From Candidatus Gerdarchaeota archaeon (GTDB taxonomy: Archaea; Asgardarchaeota; Heimdallarchaeia; JABLTI01), in assembly GCA_016839405.1 (NCBI GenBank), contig JAEOUJ010000045.1:1-10703 (forward strand): DNA of 10,703 bases. Direction: 5' to 3'. Positions 1 through 6,265 of this stretch are shown piece after piece. A program made the translations under genes and the position numbers. The notes under the pieces are model-generated. The model was not told the origin of the DNA and ran no database searches. It saw only the letters and a program-made list of their open reading frames with translations. Every line of letters begins with the position of its first letter. Position 1 is the first letter of the stretch.

Positions 1-1
1 A

Positions 2-367
2 AATCGAATTATTGCTTCTGTTGATGGAAAATCACTAAATACTTTGAAAAATGCTGATGCTTCATGGAAAGTTTTTGATTATGGAAGAAATTATCTTGGT
101 GAAATAAAACATCTTTTCGAAACAGACTTTTGGCAAATTGTAAATACAGAAGGAGAAATTATTGCTATAAGAAATCCTATGGATAGTGGAGTTGATTTAC
201 AAACTGCTCGAACCTTCACAATAGTAAATCCTGAAAAAAATAACGTTAAATATTTCCAAATTCTTCGCAAAGGTGGTTCCTTTCAAATACACCTACTTGA
301 TGAAACTTTCGATCCTCATTTTGCATTAGCAATTGTTATTGGAATTCATAGAAGATATTATATCTAG
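2..367 (+). CDS. LURP-one / phospholipid-scramblase-like protein, C-terminal part (5' end outside window)
   Basis: The frame is open from base 2 to a TAG at 365-367, giving about 121 residues with no stop, so the gene very probably begins left of the window. A TTG at base 44 could start an internal ORF, but the sequence before it (NRIIASVDGKSL) also looks coding. The visible part alternates short beta-type segments with turns: a VFDYGRNYLGEIK strand pair, then FWQIVNTEGEIIA, FTIVNPEK and FDPHFALAIVIGIHRRYY near the end. This layout, and the hydrophobic C-terminal helix after an FDP motif, resemble the LURP-one-related/scramblase group, which has a tubby-like barrel with a central helix. That is a pattern match by eye and the cellular role is unknown. 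It converges on bud32 and shares its stop-codon palindrome. Unrelated beta-rich proteins remain possible. Confidence 0.55.
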   Translation, partial: NRIIASVDGKSLNTLKNADASWKVFDYGRNYLGEIKHLFETDFWQIVNTEGEIIAIRNPMDSGVDLQTARTFTIVNPEKNNVKYFQILRKGGSFQIHLLDETFDPHFALAIVIGIHRRYYI

Positions 368-999
368 ATTCTTTCTGAATATCTTCCTCGAGATGATATT
401 TCTGAAAGTTTCTCTTCAATTTTATTTTTATATGAAGATATTTTTTTATAACCATCTAGGATTGCTTTCCAAGCAATATTAAAAATATCCGGATGTGTGC
501 TCCTAAGTGCGCATTCTAATAAATAAAGATCTATACCAAAATCCTCAATCCTATCAGAAATGAATCCTAAACCAAAGTCAATAAAAGCTAATTGTGATTT
601 ATCTTTTATTTTTATAATATTTGAAGTTGTCAAATCTCCATGAACAATCCCATAGTTATGGAGTTTACCAATTTCCTGCCCTATTTGAAAACAGATTTTT
701 GTAACCATTTCTTCATTTACTTCTTTTAGGAATGATTTCAAAATTTCCCCTTCAATATATTCCATCACTATTGTTGTGTTTATAAGATCAATTTCATAAA
801 TTATTGGAACTCTTACTCTGGCATCTTTAGCTCGAGTTAGTAGTCTAGATTCGAATATTGTTCTTTGCTTTCTAAAATAATAATCTAAATCACTAATGCG
901 ATATGTTTTAGGTAGTCTAATTTTATACAAAGCATTATATGAAAGCCATTTTTTCATAAAAAGTTTTGATTCTGCTCCGCGAAATATCTCTTGCTCCAA
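364..999 (-). CDS. bud32: Bud32, KEOPS complex serine/threonine kinase-ATPase
   Basis: Bud32 is the small atypical kinase of the KEOPS complex. It supports Kae1 in making N6-threonylcarbamoyladenosine at tRNA position 37. The 211-residue product has the family hallmarks in order: a GAES glycine-rich start (residues 8-11), the basic KIRLPKTYR segment with the presumed ATP-binding lysine (26-34), an RT..E pattern (46-50), MEYIEGE (79-85), the catalytic loop HGDLTTSN (120-127), IDFGLG (140-145), a STHPD motif and the typical RGRYSER C-terminus. The start is TTG at 999: a TAA lies six codons upstream in frame, and AAGGTGGTG sits 8 nt before the TTG. Many archaea fuse Bud32 to Kae1, but here it is a stand-alone kinase and no Kae1 is in the window. 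It follows S27Ae, as in many archaea, but seems to have its own promoter. Confidence 0.95.
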   Translation of the reverse strand: MEQEIFRGAESKLFMKKWLSYNALYKIRLPKTYRISDLDYYFRKQRTIFESRLLTRAKDARVRVPIIYEIDLINTTIVMEYIEGEILKSFLKEVNEEMVTKICFQIGQEIGKLHNYGIVHGDLTTSNIIKIKDKSQLAFIDFGLGFISDRIEDFGIDLYLLECALRSTHPDIFNIAWKAILDGYKKISSYKNKIEEKLSEISSRGRYSERI

Positions 1000-1007
1000 A
1001 ACTTTTA

Positions 1008-1016
1008 CACCACCTT
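1008..1016 (-). promoter_or_regulatory. Shine-Dalgarno site that sets the TTG start of bud32
   Basis: On the minus strand AAGGTGGTG lies 8 nt upstream of the TTG at 999. It matches the archaeal anti-SD core GGTG. No ATG or GTG lies in frame between the upstream TAA and this TTG. Confidence 0.7.
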
Positions 1017-1036
1017 ATGTGTATAGGAAATTAGCT

Positions 1037-1046
1037 AAATATAATT
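1037..1046 (-). promoter_or_regulatory. Candidate TATA box for bud32
   Basis: The minus-strand sequence AATTATATTT resembles the archaeal TATA element. Placing the start site about 26 nt downstream gives transcription from near base 1015 and a leader of about 16 nt that just contains the Shine-Dalgarno site. This is inferred from position and composition in an AT-rich background. Confidence 0.4.
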
Positions 1047-1054
1047 TTATTTTT

Positions 1055-1097
1055 AAAAAAGAATTCCTTCATTGTTTGATATTCATTAAAATGAAGG
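1055..1097 (-). terminator. Hairpin plus T-run after S27Ae
   Basis: On the minus strand a perfect 8-bp stem (CCTTCATT at 1097-1090 pairing with AATGAAGG at 1073-1066, 16-nt loop) is followed after 5 nt by six T residues (1060-1055). It starts 12 nt past the S27Ae stop codon. It looks like an intrinsic terminator for the rpo7-S27Ae operon. Archaeal termination mostly depends on the T-tract, so the stem may act in RNA stability instead. The loop contains a second ATTCATT copy that allows an alternative hairpin. Confidence 0.5.
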
Positions 1098-1109
1098 CTT
1101 GGATTAAAC

Positions 1110-1286
1110 TTATTTATTACTTTTTGTTTTAAATTCAGTATACCCACATAATCCACAATGTCTTCTATCTTTGTGTTCAGCAAGAAATGAACCTTTACAT
1201 CGTGGGCATTCCTTTTTAAGTCTTTTAACACCGGATTTATCTACTTTGTAATATTTCCAAACTTCTTGATTTTTTTCTTTAGGCAT
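1110..1286 (-). CDS. rps27ae: Small-subunit ribosomal protein S27Ae (eS31), 58 aa
   Basis: This short gene is the archaeal form of the ribosomal protein fused to ubiquitin in eukaryotes; it sits on the 30S head. Translating the minus strand from the ATG at 1284-1286 gives 58 residues starting [17 protein letters not shown] zinc ribbon follows, C27-x2-C30 and C44-x2-C47, and between them is the nearly invariant [19 protein letters not shown] (34-52). The usual CPRCG reads CPRCK here. GAGGT lies upstream of the ATG. It lies 26 nt behind eS24 and is the last gene of the rpo7 operon before the hairpin. A 66-codon ORF in another frame (1031-1231) covers much of the same DNA and is a shadow. Confidence 0.95.
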   Translation of the reverse strand: MPKEKNQEVWKYYKVDKSGVKRLKKECPRCKGSFLAEHKDRRHCGLCGYTEFKTKSNK

Positions 1287-1312
1287 TTACATTACCTCAT
1301 CAATTATAATGA

Positions 1313-1606
1313 TTATTGCTCTTGAGGAGCTTGTGGAGTGTTGCGTTTAATCAAATATGCAGGTTCGACTCTCTTGAGTACTTCCTCTGATTCATATACA
1401 TGAGCAATACCTTTACTCTGTTGTTTACCTGTTTCCTGATGTATGCCTTTTATAATTACTAATTTCTCATCATAATTTATTAAGGCTGCAACTTTTGCTT
1501 TTACTTCTAATCTTTTAGGTGTCTCTTTAGGAGATTCTACCTCAAAAATTACTTCGAGACGGTCAAGTAATTTGTTTTTATTTTTTTCAATTATTTTTAT
1601 ATTCAT
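1313..1606 (-). CDS. rps24e: Small-subunit ribosomal protein eS24
   Basis: This is a 30S ribosomal protein found in archaea and eukaryotes. The 97-residue product is the usual archaeal length (about 100) and carries the family pattern: NKLLDRLEVIFEVESPKETPKR in the first third, the basic KAKVAAL segment, the VIIKGIHQETGKQQSKGIAHVYES core, and an acidic/basic tail ending NTPQAPQEQ. The ATG at 1604-1606 is preceded by AGGTCGAGAACG, so the AGGT ribosome-binding site lies inside the end of the dephospho-CoA kinase gene. The first 20 nt overlap that gene, which suggests translational coupling. S27Ae follows 26 nt downstream, as is usual in archaea. Confidence 0.95.
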   Translation of the reverse strand: MNIKIIEKNKNKLLDRLEVIFEVESPKETPKRLEVKAKVAALINYDEKLVIIKGIHQETGKQQSKGIAHVYESEEVLKRVEPAYLIKRNTPQAPQEQ

Positions 1607-2174
1607 CGTTCTCGACCTTCATTCGTTCGATAAGTTTCTTACATTTTAACTTTGCGTTTGGTGTTACATTTATTAGTACTATTCCCTCATTTGGTTGTCC
1701 ATAAACAACAAAGGATTTGTTTGGTAACTCCAAGACTATTGGCAAAACAAGTAAATCCTCCTCTCCATCTATATAAAGGATTATCGGTTGTTTTTCCTTA
1801 AATCCCAAGAAATCATCTATTAATTCTCTAATAATTTTCCAAGTTTTAATCGCAATAGTTGCTTGTGGATTTTCACTTTTAACAATCATTGCATTATTGA
1901 TTTTAATTTCATTAAATGGCTCTCTTAAATTTCTACCATCAATTACTGATATGTCTGGAATAAATTCATATTTTAATGCTTGTTGAACACAATAATCTCC
2001 CACAAATACTACCATTGGTGGTTTATTTTTTTTAACTAATTTAATCAATGTTCTAGTTGGTTTTCTTTTAATTAATTTACCAAGTGGTTTTTTAAGTTCG
2101 GATCGCATATTATCTGGTAGAAAAAAATCTTGACTTATATTCTCAATATTTATTTTTTCCATAATTAAAGTCAA
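1587..2174 (-). CDS. GTP-dependent dephospho-CoA kinase (DUF359 family)
   Basis: The archaeal DUF359 family carries out the last step of coenzyme A synthesis, phosphorylating dephospho-CoA with GTP as donor, in the cytosol. Characteristic motifs in order, numbered from the TTG, are LP..MRSELKKPLGKLI (19-35), VVFVGDYCVQQAL (55-67), FIPDISVIDGR (71-81), SENPQATI (100-107), IDGEEDLLVLP (135-145) and VVYGQPNEGIVL (156-167). Length is normal. The open frame can begin at TTG 2174 or at the in-frame ATG 2160-2162 (191 aa). I see no good ribosome-binding site for either, and ATG is the more natural choice. It sits between spt4 and eS24, the standard archaeal location, and its last 20 nt overlap eS24. 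Confidence 0.92.
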   Translation of the reverse strand: MTLIMEKINIENISQDFFLPDNMRSELKKPLGKLIKRKPTRTLIKLVKKNKPPMVVFVGDYCVQQALKYEFIPDISVIDGRNLREPFNEIKINNAMIVKSENPQATIAIKTWKIIRELIDDFLGFKEKQPIILYIDGEEDLLVLPIVLELPNKSFVVYGQPNEGIVLINVTPNAKLKCKKLIERMKVENDEYKNN

Positions 2175-2204
2175 CCATAAAATGATGAATAATATAAAGA
2201 AAAA

Positions 2205-2390
2205 TTAACGGACTCTTAAGGCATAAATTCCTGGGATTTTAATATTGAGTTTTTTTGCTATTTCTGAGTTTTCTGGATCTATAATGTGGACTTCACCTGA
2301 ATAATCTTTTGAAAAATTATGCGTTTTGCAATTAGGACATTGATTACCTTCCTCTATTATACGATGACAAGTTTTACATGCTTTAGCCAT
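2205..2390 (-). CDS. spt4: Transcription elongation factor Spt4 (RpoE2)
   Basis: Spt4 is the small zinc protein that pairs with Spt5/NusG and keeps RNA polymerase processive. The 61-residue product starts MAKACKTCHRII and has a four-cysteine zinc site (C5, C8, C18, C21 in CPNC). It ends with the family segment SGEVHIIDPENSEIAKKL..KIPGIYALRVR. The start is set at ATG 2388-2390 because GGTGA lies 5 nt upstream; the longer reading from GTG 2399 would begin inside that ribosome-binding site. It follows rpo7 by 23 nt in the same operon, so a polymerase stalk subunit and an elongation factor are made together. Confidence 0.95.
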   Translation of the reverse strand: MAKACKTCHRIIEEGNQCPNCKTHNFSKDYSGEVHIIDPENSEIAKKLNIKIPGIYALRVR

Positions 2391-2395
2391 AATAT

Positions 2396-2400
2396 TCACC
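2396..2400 (-). promoter_or_regulatory. Shine-Dalgarno site that decides the spt4 start
   Basis: Minus-strand GGTGA, within AAAAGGTGA, lies 5 nt before the ATG at 2390. The alternative GTG start at 2399 is part of this motif and is therefore unlikely to be used. Confidence 0.75.
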
Positions 2401-2413
2401 TTTTAAATTCATT

Positions 2414-3106
2414 TTATGATTTTTTAGTGGTTGTTTTTTTTGCTGTTGTTTCTTTTTTTGTTGGTGTCTTTGAAGTAGAAGATGTTTTCTTTGTTGATGT
2501 TGGTTCCTTTTTATCTTCAGATTTCTTTGCATTTGTAGATTTTGCAGGAACTTTCTTTTTAGAAGTACTTGCTTTTTTCCATTCTTCAACCCAACTTTCA
2601 ACACCTAAACCAGCTTGGCGCATTGTAACACCAATACGAATTAGTGATTTACCTATAGAGACATGTGTAATTCGAGCACGAACTCTATCACCAACACTTA
2701 TTCTTTTCTGACTATCACGCCCTATTAAAGCACCTTGTTTGGAATTATAGGAGAAGAAATCATCTGATACTTGACTTACATGACAAAGTGCATCTACACA
2801 TCCTAAACGCAAGAAGACCCCAAAATCAGTGACTTCAACTACATCACCAATTACAAATTCTCGATCTTCAGGGAGGTAATTAAGAGTAGTAAATAATACA
2901 TCATAAAATGCTGCTCCATCACCTGGTACTAATCTGCCTGGGCCAATATCTAAAACTTCCATTACTATAATAGTTAAACCAAGTTCTTTACTTATGGTTC
3001 CTTCAAATGTTTCTCGGCAAATATCGAGAACAACTTCTTCTAAATTATCACCAAAACGATTAGGAACAACACGAATAGTATCACGAACTTCTGCTATATA
3101 ATACAA
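2414..3106 (-). CDS. rpo7: RNA polymerase stalk subunit Rpo7 (RpoE1) with a long Lys/Thr/Ser-rich C-terminal tail
   Basis: Rpo7 pairs with Rpo4 to form the archaeal polymerase stalk, which binds emerging RNA and helps open-complex formation. From the TTG at 3106 the product has 230 residues. The N-terminal RNP-like domain (1-78) contains YYIAEVRDTIRVVPNRFG and PGDGAAFYDVLF. An S1 domain follows (about 80-164), with EVTDFGVFLRLG, HVSQVSDDFF, GDRVRARI and IGVTMRQAGLG. Family members normally stop soon after the WVEEW motif at 172-176. Here about 52 more residues follow (179-230), with 17 Lys, 13 Thr and 9 Ser and no aromatic residues, so the tail is probably disordered and basic. A longer ORF begins at ATG 3193, but the TTG restores the canonical MYYIAEV start, has GTGAT 6 nt upstream, and lies after the likely promoter. 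It is the first gene of the operon. Confidence 0.93.
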   Translation of the reverse strand: MYYIAEVRDTIRVVPNRFGDNLEEVVLDICRETFEGTISKELGLTIIVMEVLDIGPGRLVPGDGAAFYDVLFTTLNYLPEDREFVIGDVVEVTDFGVFLRLGCVDALCHVSQVSDDFFSYNSKQGALIGRDSQKRISVGDRVRARITHVSIGKSLIRIGVTMRQAGLGVESWVEEWKKASTSKKKVPAKSTNAKKSEDKKEPTSTKKTSSTSKTPTKKETTAKKTTTKKS

Positions 3107-3112
3107 TCTTTT

Positions 3113-3117
3113 ATCAC
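3113..3117 (-). promoter_or_regulatory. Shine-Dalgarno site supporting the TTG start of rpo7
   Basis: Minus-strand GTGAT lies 6 nt before TTG 3106, the start that gives the canonical MYYIAEV N-terminus. The upstream ATG at 3193 has no comparable motif. Confidence 0.6.
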
Positions 3118-3196
3118 AACCAAATCCGCAAAAGCTTAATTGCCTTTTAAAAACTTCTCTTCTCTTCTTATTTTTAGTAATTAACTTTATCATGTT

Positions 3197-3206
3197 AATT
3201 ATAAAG
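3197..3206 (-). promoter_or_regulatory. Candidate TATA box for the rpo7-spt4-CoA kinase-eS24-S27Ae operon
   Basis: Minus-strand CTTTATAATT would place transcription near base 3176, giving a leader of about 70 nt to the TTG at 3106. Because it lies within 15 nt of the ATG at 3193, that ATG would fall outside the transcript. This supports the shorter Rpo7. It is inferred from sequence only. Confidence 0.35.
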
Positions 3207-3313
3207 CTTTTCTCTAATGTGTAGTGTAAAAGCTAATAAATCATTAAAAAAGCTAAAAAATAACAAGGTTTTTTTAGTCAATCAACAGAGTCAATTTAAA
3301 GAGAATTATGAAT

Positions 3314-3321
3314 GTATATAT
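3314..3321 (+). promoter_or_regulatory. Candidate TATA box for srp54
   Basis: The sequence gtatatat would give a start site near base 3344 and a leader of about 33 nt containing the GGTG ribosome-binding site at 3367-3370. It is the best TATA-like element on the plus strand of this divergent region. Confidence 0.45.
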
Positions 3322-3366
3322 GATTTAATGAAACTCTATGTGTTACATAATTGTTTCTAAAAAGTT

Positions 3367-3370
3367 GGTG
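3367..3370 (+). promoter_or_regulatory. Shine-Dalgarno site for the TTG start of srp54
   Basis: GGTG lies 6 nt before the TTG at 3377. This start gives the normal SRP54 N-terminus MVLSKLGSSI, so the TTG is well supported. Confidence 0.65.
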
Positions 3371-3376
3371 TAAATA

Positions 3377-4765
3377 TTGGTCCTTAGTAAATTAGGTTCA
3401 TCAATAACAAAAGCATTAAAGAAACTTGTTGGTGCAGGTACTGTAGATGCTGCATTAGTTAAAGAATTAAAAAATGATCTATTAAAAGCTCTTCTCGAAG
3501 CAGATGTAAAGTTGGAGATTGCTTTAGAAGTAACCGATAGAGTTGAAAAACGAGCTTTAAAAGAAGATCTTCCTCCAGGAATTCCAAGACAAAAACATGT
3601 TATTTCAATTGTTCATGATGAATTAGTGAAGATATTAGGTGGTAAAGCTAAGAAATTAGATATTACACCAGGTAAAGTTAATATTTTATTATTTGTAGGC
3701 ATTCAAGGCTCCGGTAAAACTACTGTTGTAGGTAAATTAGGTAATTGGCTAAACAAAAGAGGTATGAAACCTGCAATGGTTTGCGCAGATACAGATAGAC
3801 CTGGAGCTTTAGAACAATTAGAGCAATTAGGAAAGCAGATTAATGTTCCAGTTTATGGCAATTTAAAAGAGAAAAATGCTGTAAAACTAGCTAGAGATGG
3901 AATCATTAATTTTCAAAAATCTCATGAAGTAATTTTGGTTGATACAGCAGGACGTCATAAAGAAGAAACTGGCATGCTTCGTGAAATGGCTAAAATTGCT
4001 AGACAGATTAAACCTGATGAAATCATCTTAGTTTTGGATGGAACTTTAGGGCAACAAGCTTATGAACAAGCACTTGCTTTTGCAACCGCAACTGAAATTG
4101 GTAGTATTATAGTTACCAAACTAGATGGTTCTGCAAAAGGTGGAGGTGCTTTAAGTGCTTGTGCAGCCACCAATGCACCAATAAAATTCATAGGTGTAGG
4201 TGAAAAAGTTAATGATCTTGAACGATTTGATCCTACAGGATTTGTTGGTCGTCTTTTAAATCTAGGTGATTTGGAATCACTTGTTGAAAGCGTGAAAGCT
4301 GCTCAAATAGAACCAGATGAAGAAATGGCAAAAGCATTTCTTAGTGGTAGATTTACGCTGCGTGATATGTATGCACAAATGCAAAATATAGGTAAAATGG
4401 GTTCACTGTCAAAATTGTTATCATTCATTCCAGGATTATCTACAGGATTACCAGAAGGATTACAAGATACATCTGAAGAAAACATGAAGAAATTTATGTG
4501 TATGATGGAATCAATGACAGCTGAAGAACTTGATAATCCACAAATAATTAAAAGCACTAGAATACAACGAATCTCAAGAGGATCTGGTACTGATCCAAAG
4601 GAAATTAAGCAATTATTGACTCAATTCAATCAAATGAAGAAAATGATGAAAGGTATGAAAAAAGGAATAGGACGAAGAGGAGCAAAAATGCCTAATATGG
4701 CTGACCTTACAGCGATGCAAAGTGGTGGTAAAACTCCAAAAATTACTCGTGGGAAGAAAAAATAA
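3377..4765 (+). CDS. srp54: Signal recognition particle GTPase SRP54
   Basis: SRP54 binds signal sequences on ribosome-nascent chain complexes together with 7S RNA. It then docks with FtsY at the membrane using paired GTPases. The 462-residue product has an N helical domain (1-90), the G domain with P-loop GIQGSGKTT (108-116), CADTDRPGALEQL (136-148), DTAGR (189-193) and TKLDGSAKGGGALS (247-260), and the methionine-rich M domain (about 310-430) with KKFMCMMESMTAEEL and the RNA-binding RISRGSGT (398-405). After the usual KKMMKGMKKG segment there is a further basic tail of about 30 residues ending RGKKK. The start is TTG with GGTG upstream. It is transcribed away from rpo7 and is followed by a T-tract and then trmY. 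Confidence 0.97.
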   Translation: MVLSKLGSSITKALKKLVGAGTVDAALVKELKNDLLKALLEADVKLEIALEVTDRVEKRALKEDLPPGIPRQKHVISIVHDELVKILGGKAKKLDITPGKVNILLFVGIQGSGKTTVVGKLGNWLNKRGMKPAMVCADTDRPGALEQLEQLGKQINVPVYGNLKEKNAVKLARDGIINFQKSHEVILVDTAGRHKEETGMLREMAKIARQIKPDEIILVLDGTLGQQAYEQALAFATATEIGSIIVTKLDGSAKGGGALSACAATNAPIKFIGVGEKVNDLERFDPTGFVGRLLNLGDLESLVESVKAAQIEPDEEMAKAFLSGRFTLRDMYAQMQNIGKMGSLSKLLSFIPGLSTGLPEGLQDTSEENMKKFMCMMESMTAEELDNPQIIKSTRIQRISRGSGTDPKEIKQLLTQFNQMKKMMKGMKKGIGRRGAKMPNMADLTAMQSGGKTPKITRGKKK

Positions 4766-4793
4766 TTTTTTCTTTCTTTTTTATGCTTTTTTA
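4766..4793 (+). terminator. T-rich transcription terminator after srp54
   Basis: Starting directly after the TAA there are three T-runs (6, 6 and 6 T, with a shorter TTT between) interrupted by single C residues and ATGC. Archaeal polymerase stops at such T-tracts, so this is a probable terminator. Read-through into trmY, 42 nt after srp54, is possible. Confidence 0.55.
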
Positions 4794-4807
4794 TGAGCTG
4801 ATCTATT

Positions 4808-5476
4808 TTGAATAGAACATTTATCTTTTGTATTCAGGGATTGAATTATCAAAAGAGTGATTTAAGCATTCCATATTCAAATAATAGAATTATAATTGGT
4901 ACTCTTTCTAGAATGATAACCAATGCAATATTTCTATCCCATAAAATTCGTCAAAATATAACAATAAGAATTTTTATTTTACAACCAAAACCACATTTGT
5001 ATGAAATTAAAAGTGAATCAATTAGATATCTGGGACCTGATTTAAGAAGCTCTGCTTCTTTGCTTCTAAAAGGAGAACAATACTTATTTGAAAATCAGAA
5101 AAAAATGATTAATAATAAACAGTTAATTTGGTATGAACCCAATCCAGGCTTATTTTTATGTATCATAAATAATCCATTCATTGAATTAGATATTAGAAAA
5201 ACTTCAAAAGTGTTTTATTTTACTAACAAAAATTTTGATGTTTTATCAAATAAAAGTAATATATCACTAAAAACCTTTAATGAGCTATTACAACAATATA
5301 AACCTCAAATTTTCTGTTTCAATTTTGGCTTAGATATTTCGAATAATCATTTTAATTTAGATTTTCTTAAAGAAAAACATCTAGAAAAAATTAATCTAAT
5401 AAATCAAATATCATTTCCAACTCTTGTAAGTATTATAAATTTATTACTTGATGATATGAAAATAAAAGATGTTTAA
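4808..5476 (+). CDS. trmY: TrmY-like SPOUT methyltransferase (tRNA pseudouridine-54 N1-methyltransferase family, DUF358)
   Basis: TrmY methylates N1 of pseudouridine 54 in the T-loop of archaeal tRNA, using S-adenosylmethionine. Family signals in the 222-residue product are RTFIFCIQGLN at the N-terminus, R27 and R35 in the segment leading to NAIFLSHKIRQN (39-50), IRIFILQPKP (53-62) and RYLGPDLRSSASLLLK (73-88). The latter corresponds to the usual R-L-x-PDER-x-I-x-x-L region. The C-terminal knot region, about 193-216 (EKINLINQISFPTLVSIINL), keeps the EKI...II..LLD frame but appears to lack the glycine and S-x-C residues I expect there. Activity is therefore less certain than family membership. 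The start is TTG with a weak CTGATC 4 nt upstream. It is the second gene after srp54 and overlaps DUF655 by 4 nt tail to tail. Confidence 0.72.
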   Translation: MNRTFIFCIQGLNYQKSDLSIPYSNNRIIIGTLSRMITNAIFLSHKIRQNITIRIFILQPKPHLYEIKSESIRYLGPDLRSSASLLLKGEQYLFENQKKMINNKQLIWYEPNPGLFLCIINNPFIELDIRKTSKVFYFTNKNFDVLSNKSNISLKTFNELLQQYKPQIFCFNFGLDISNNHFNLDFLKEKHLEKINLINQISFPTLVSIINLLLDDMKIKDV

Positions 5477-6141
5477 GGCTTTCTTGTAAAAAGACGATAT
5501 TTTTCATCTATATTGGTTAATTCCCTAATTATTCTAGCAATAATTAATTTTTTGGGATCAGATACCTTTGTTCTACTAGCAATATCTTCAAATGATGTAA
5601 ATTGCACTTTTTCACGTTCTGCTAATAGATTTTCTAAATGTGTAGTACCAATTCCAGGTAATAATTTGAAAGTATGCATCCTTGAGGTAACATATGATGT
5701 TTTATTGAACCAATTAACAAATCGAAATTCTTGATTTTTTACAATTTCTGCAATGCAATCTTCTAGTACAGCTTCTGAAGTAGGAGATAAATCATCAAAA
5801 CTTATTCTTCGTTTGATTCTATTTATAACTGTTCTATTGTCTTTTCCAATACCTATTCGCATTATAGGCTCTACATTTACTCCTCTTCTTGGTGTTAGCT
5901 CTAATAAAGTAAACCATATTTCCCCTATAGCTTGGATAACAGGTTCTCTCTGTGAAAAAGGATTGGGATCTGTAGGACTACCCTCTTGTAGATATGCCAA
6001 TGTCCAAGCATATTCTTCATATTTCCTTTGTTTATCGCTACTTAATCTATTATCTTGTTTTTGCTGGTTTCCTCTTTGTTGTTGATCTCGTTGTTTATAG
6101 CTGGAATAGCGATCTTTCTTTTGATAATCTTTTTCGGACAT
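5473..6141 (-). CDS. DUF655 family helix-hairpin-helix RNA/DNA-binding protein
   Basis: DUF655 proteins are archaeal, of unproven function and probably bind nucleic acid. The 222-residue product follows the family closely: YEEYAWTLAYLQEG (41-54), QAIGEIWFTLLELTPRRG, RIGIGKDNRTVINRIKRRISF, a block of helices ending EFRFVNWFNK, TSRMHTFKLLPGIGTTHLE (helix-hairpin-helix), a TSFEDIASR segment and the closing ELTNIDEKYRLFTRKP. The first 40 residues are extra-polar, rich in Gln, Lys, Arg, Ser and Asp, and are probably disordered. The ATG at 6139-6141 has no strong ribosome-binding site. In many archaea this gene follows eL21 and rpo4 and precedes the Dim1/KsgA rRNA dimethylase; here it is the last gene and meets trmY instead. 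Confidence 0.9.
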   Translation of the reverse strand: MSEKDYQKKDRYSSYKQRDQQQRGNQQKQDNRLSSDKQRKYEEYAWTLAYLQEGSPTDPNPFSQREPVIQAIGEIWFTLLELTPRRGVNVEPIMRIGIGKDNRTVINRIKRRISFDDLSPTSEAVLEDCIAEIVKNQEFRFVNWFNKTSYVTSRMHTFKLLPGIGTTHLENLLAEREKVQFTSFEDIASRTKVSDPKKLIIARIIRELTNIDEKYRLFTRKP

Positions 6142-6265
6142 TTATATTCATTCTCGGGCTACTATTTGTTTATTTATTTAATTATCTTTTACTTATATTC
6201 TTTCATCAAATTTATATTTGACATATTAATTTAAAGATTCTATTATTTTAAGGATTACCTCTTCT

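Noticed and set aside
1031..1231. 66-codon minus-strand ORF in the S27Ae region
   Set aside because: Another frame of the same strand encodes the unmistakable zinc-ribbon protein S27Ae, so this is a shadow.
2319..2711. 130-codon plus-strand ORF opposite rpo7 and spt4
   Set aside because: It is the antisense of the low-complexity rpo7 tail and of spt4. Its Phe/Val-rich composition comes from the Lys/Thr codons of the real gene.
3107..3193. 29-residue N-terminal extension of Rpo7 from ATG 3193
   Set aside because: It does not match the family, lacks a ribosome-binding site and lies too close to the likely TATA box. TTG 3106 restores the canonical start.
5994..6221. 75-codon hydrophobic plus-strand ORF that could look like a membrane protein
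   Set aside because: It is antisense to the Gln/Lys-rich start of DUF655, which reads as Leu/Phe/Val on the other strand.
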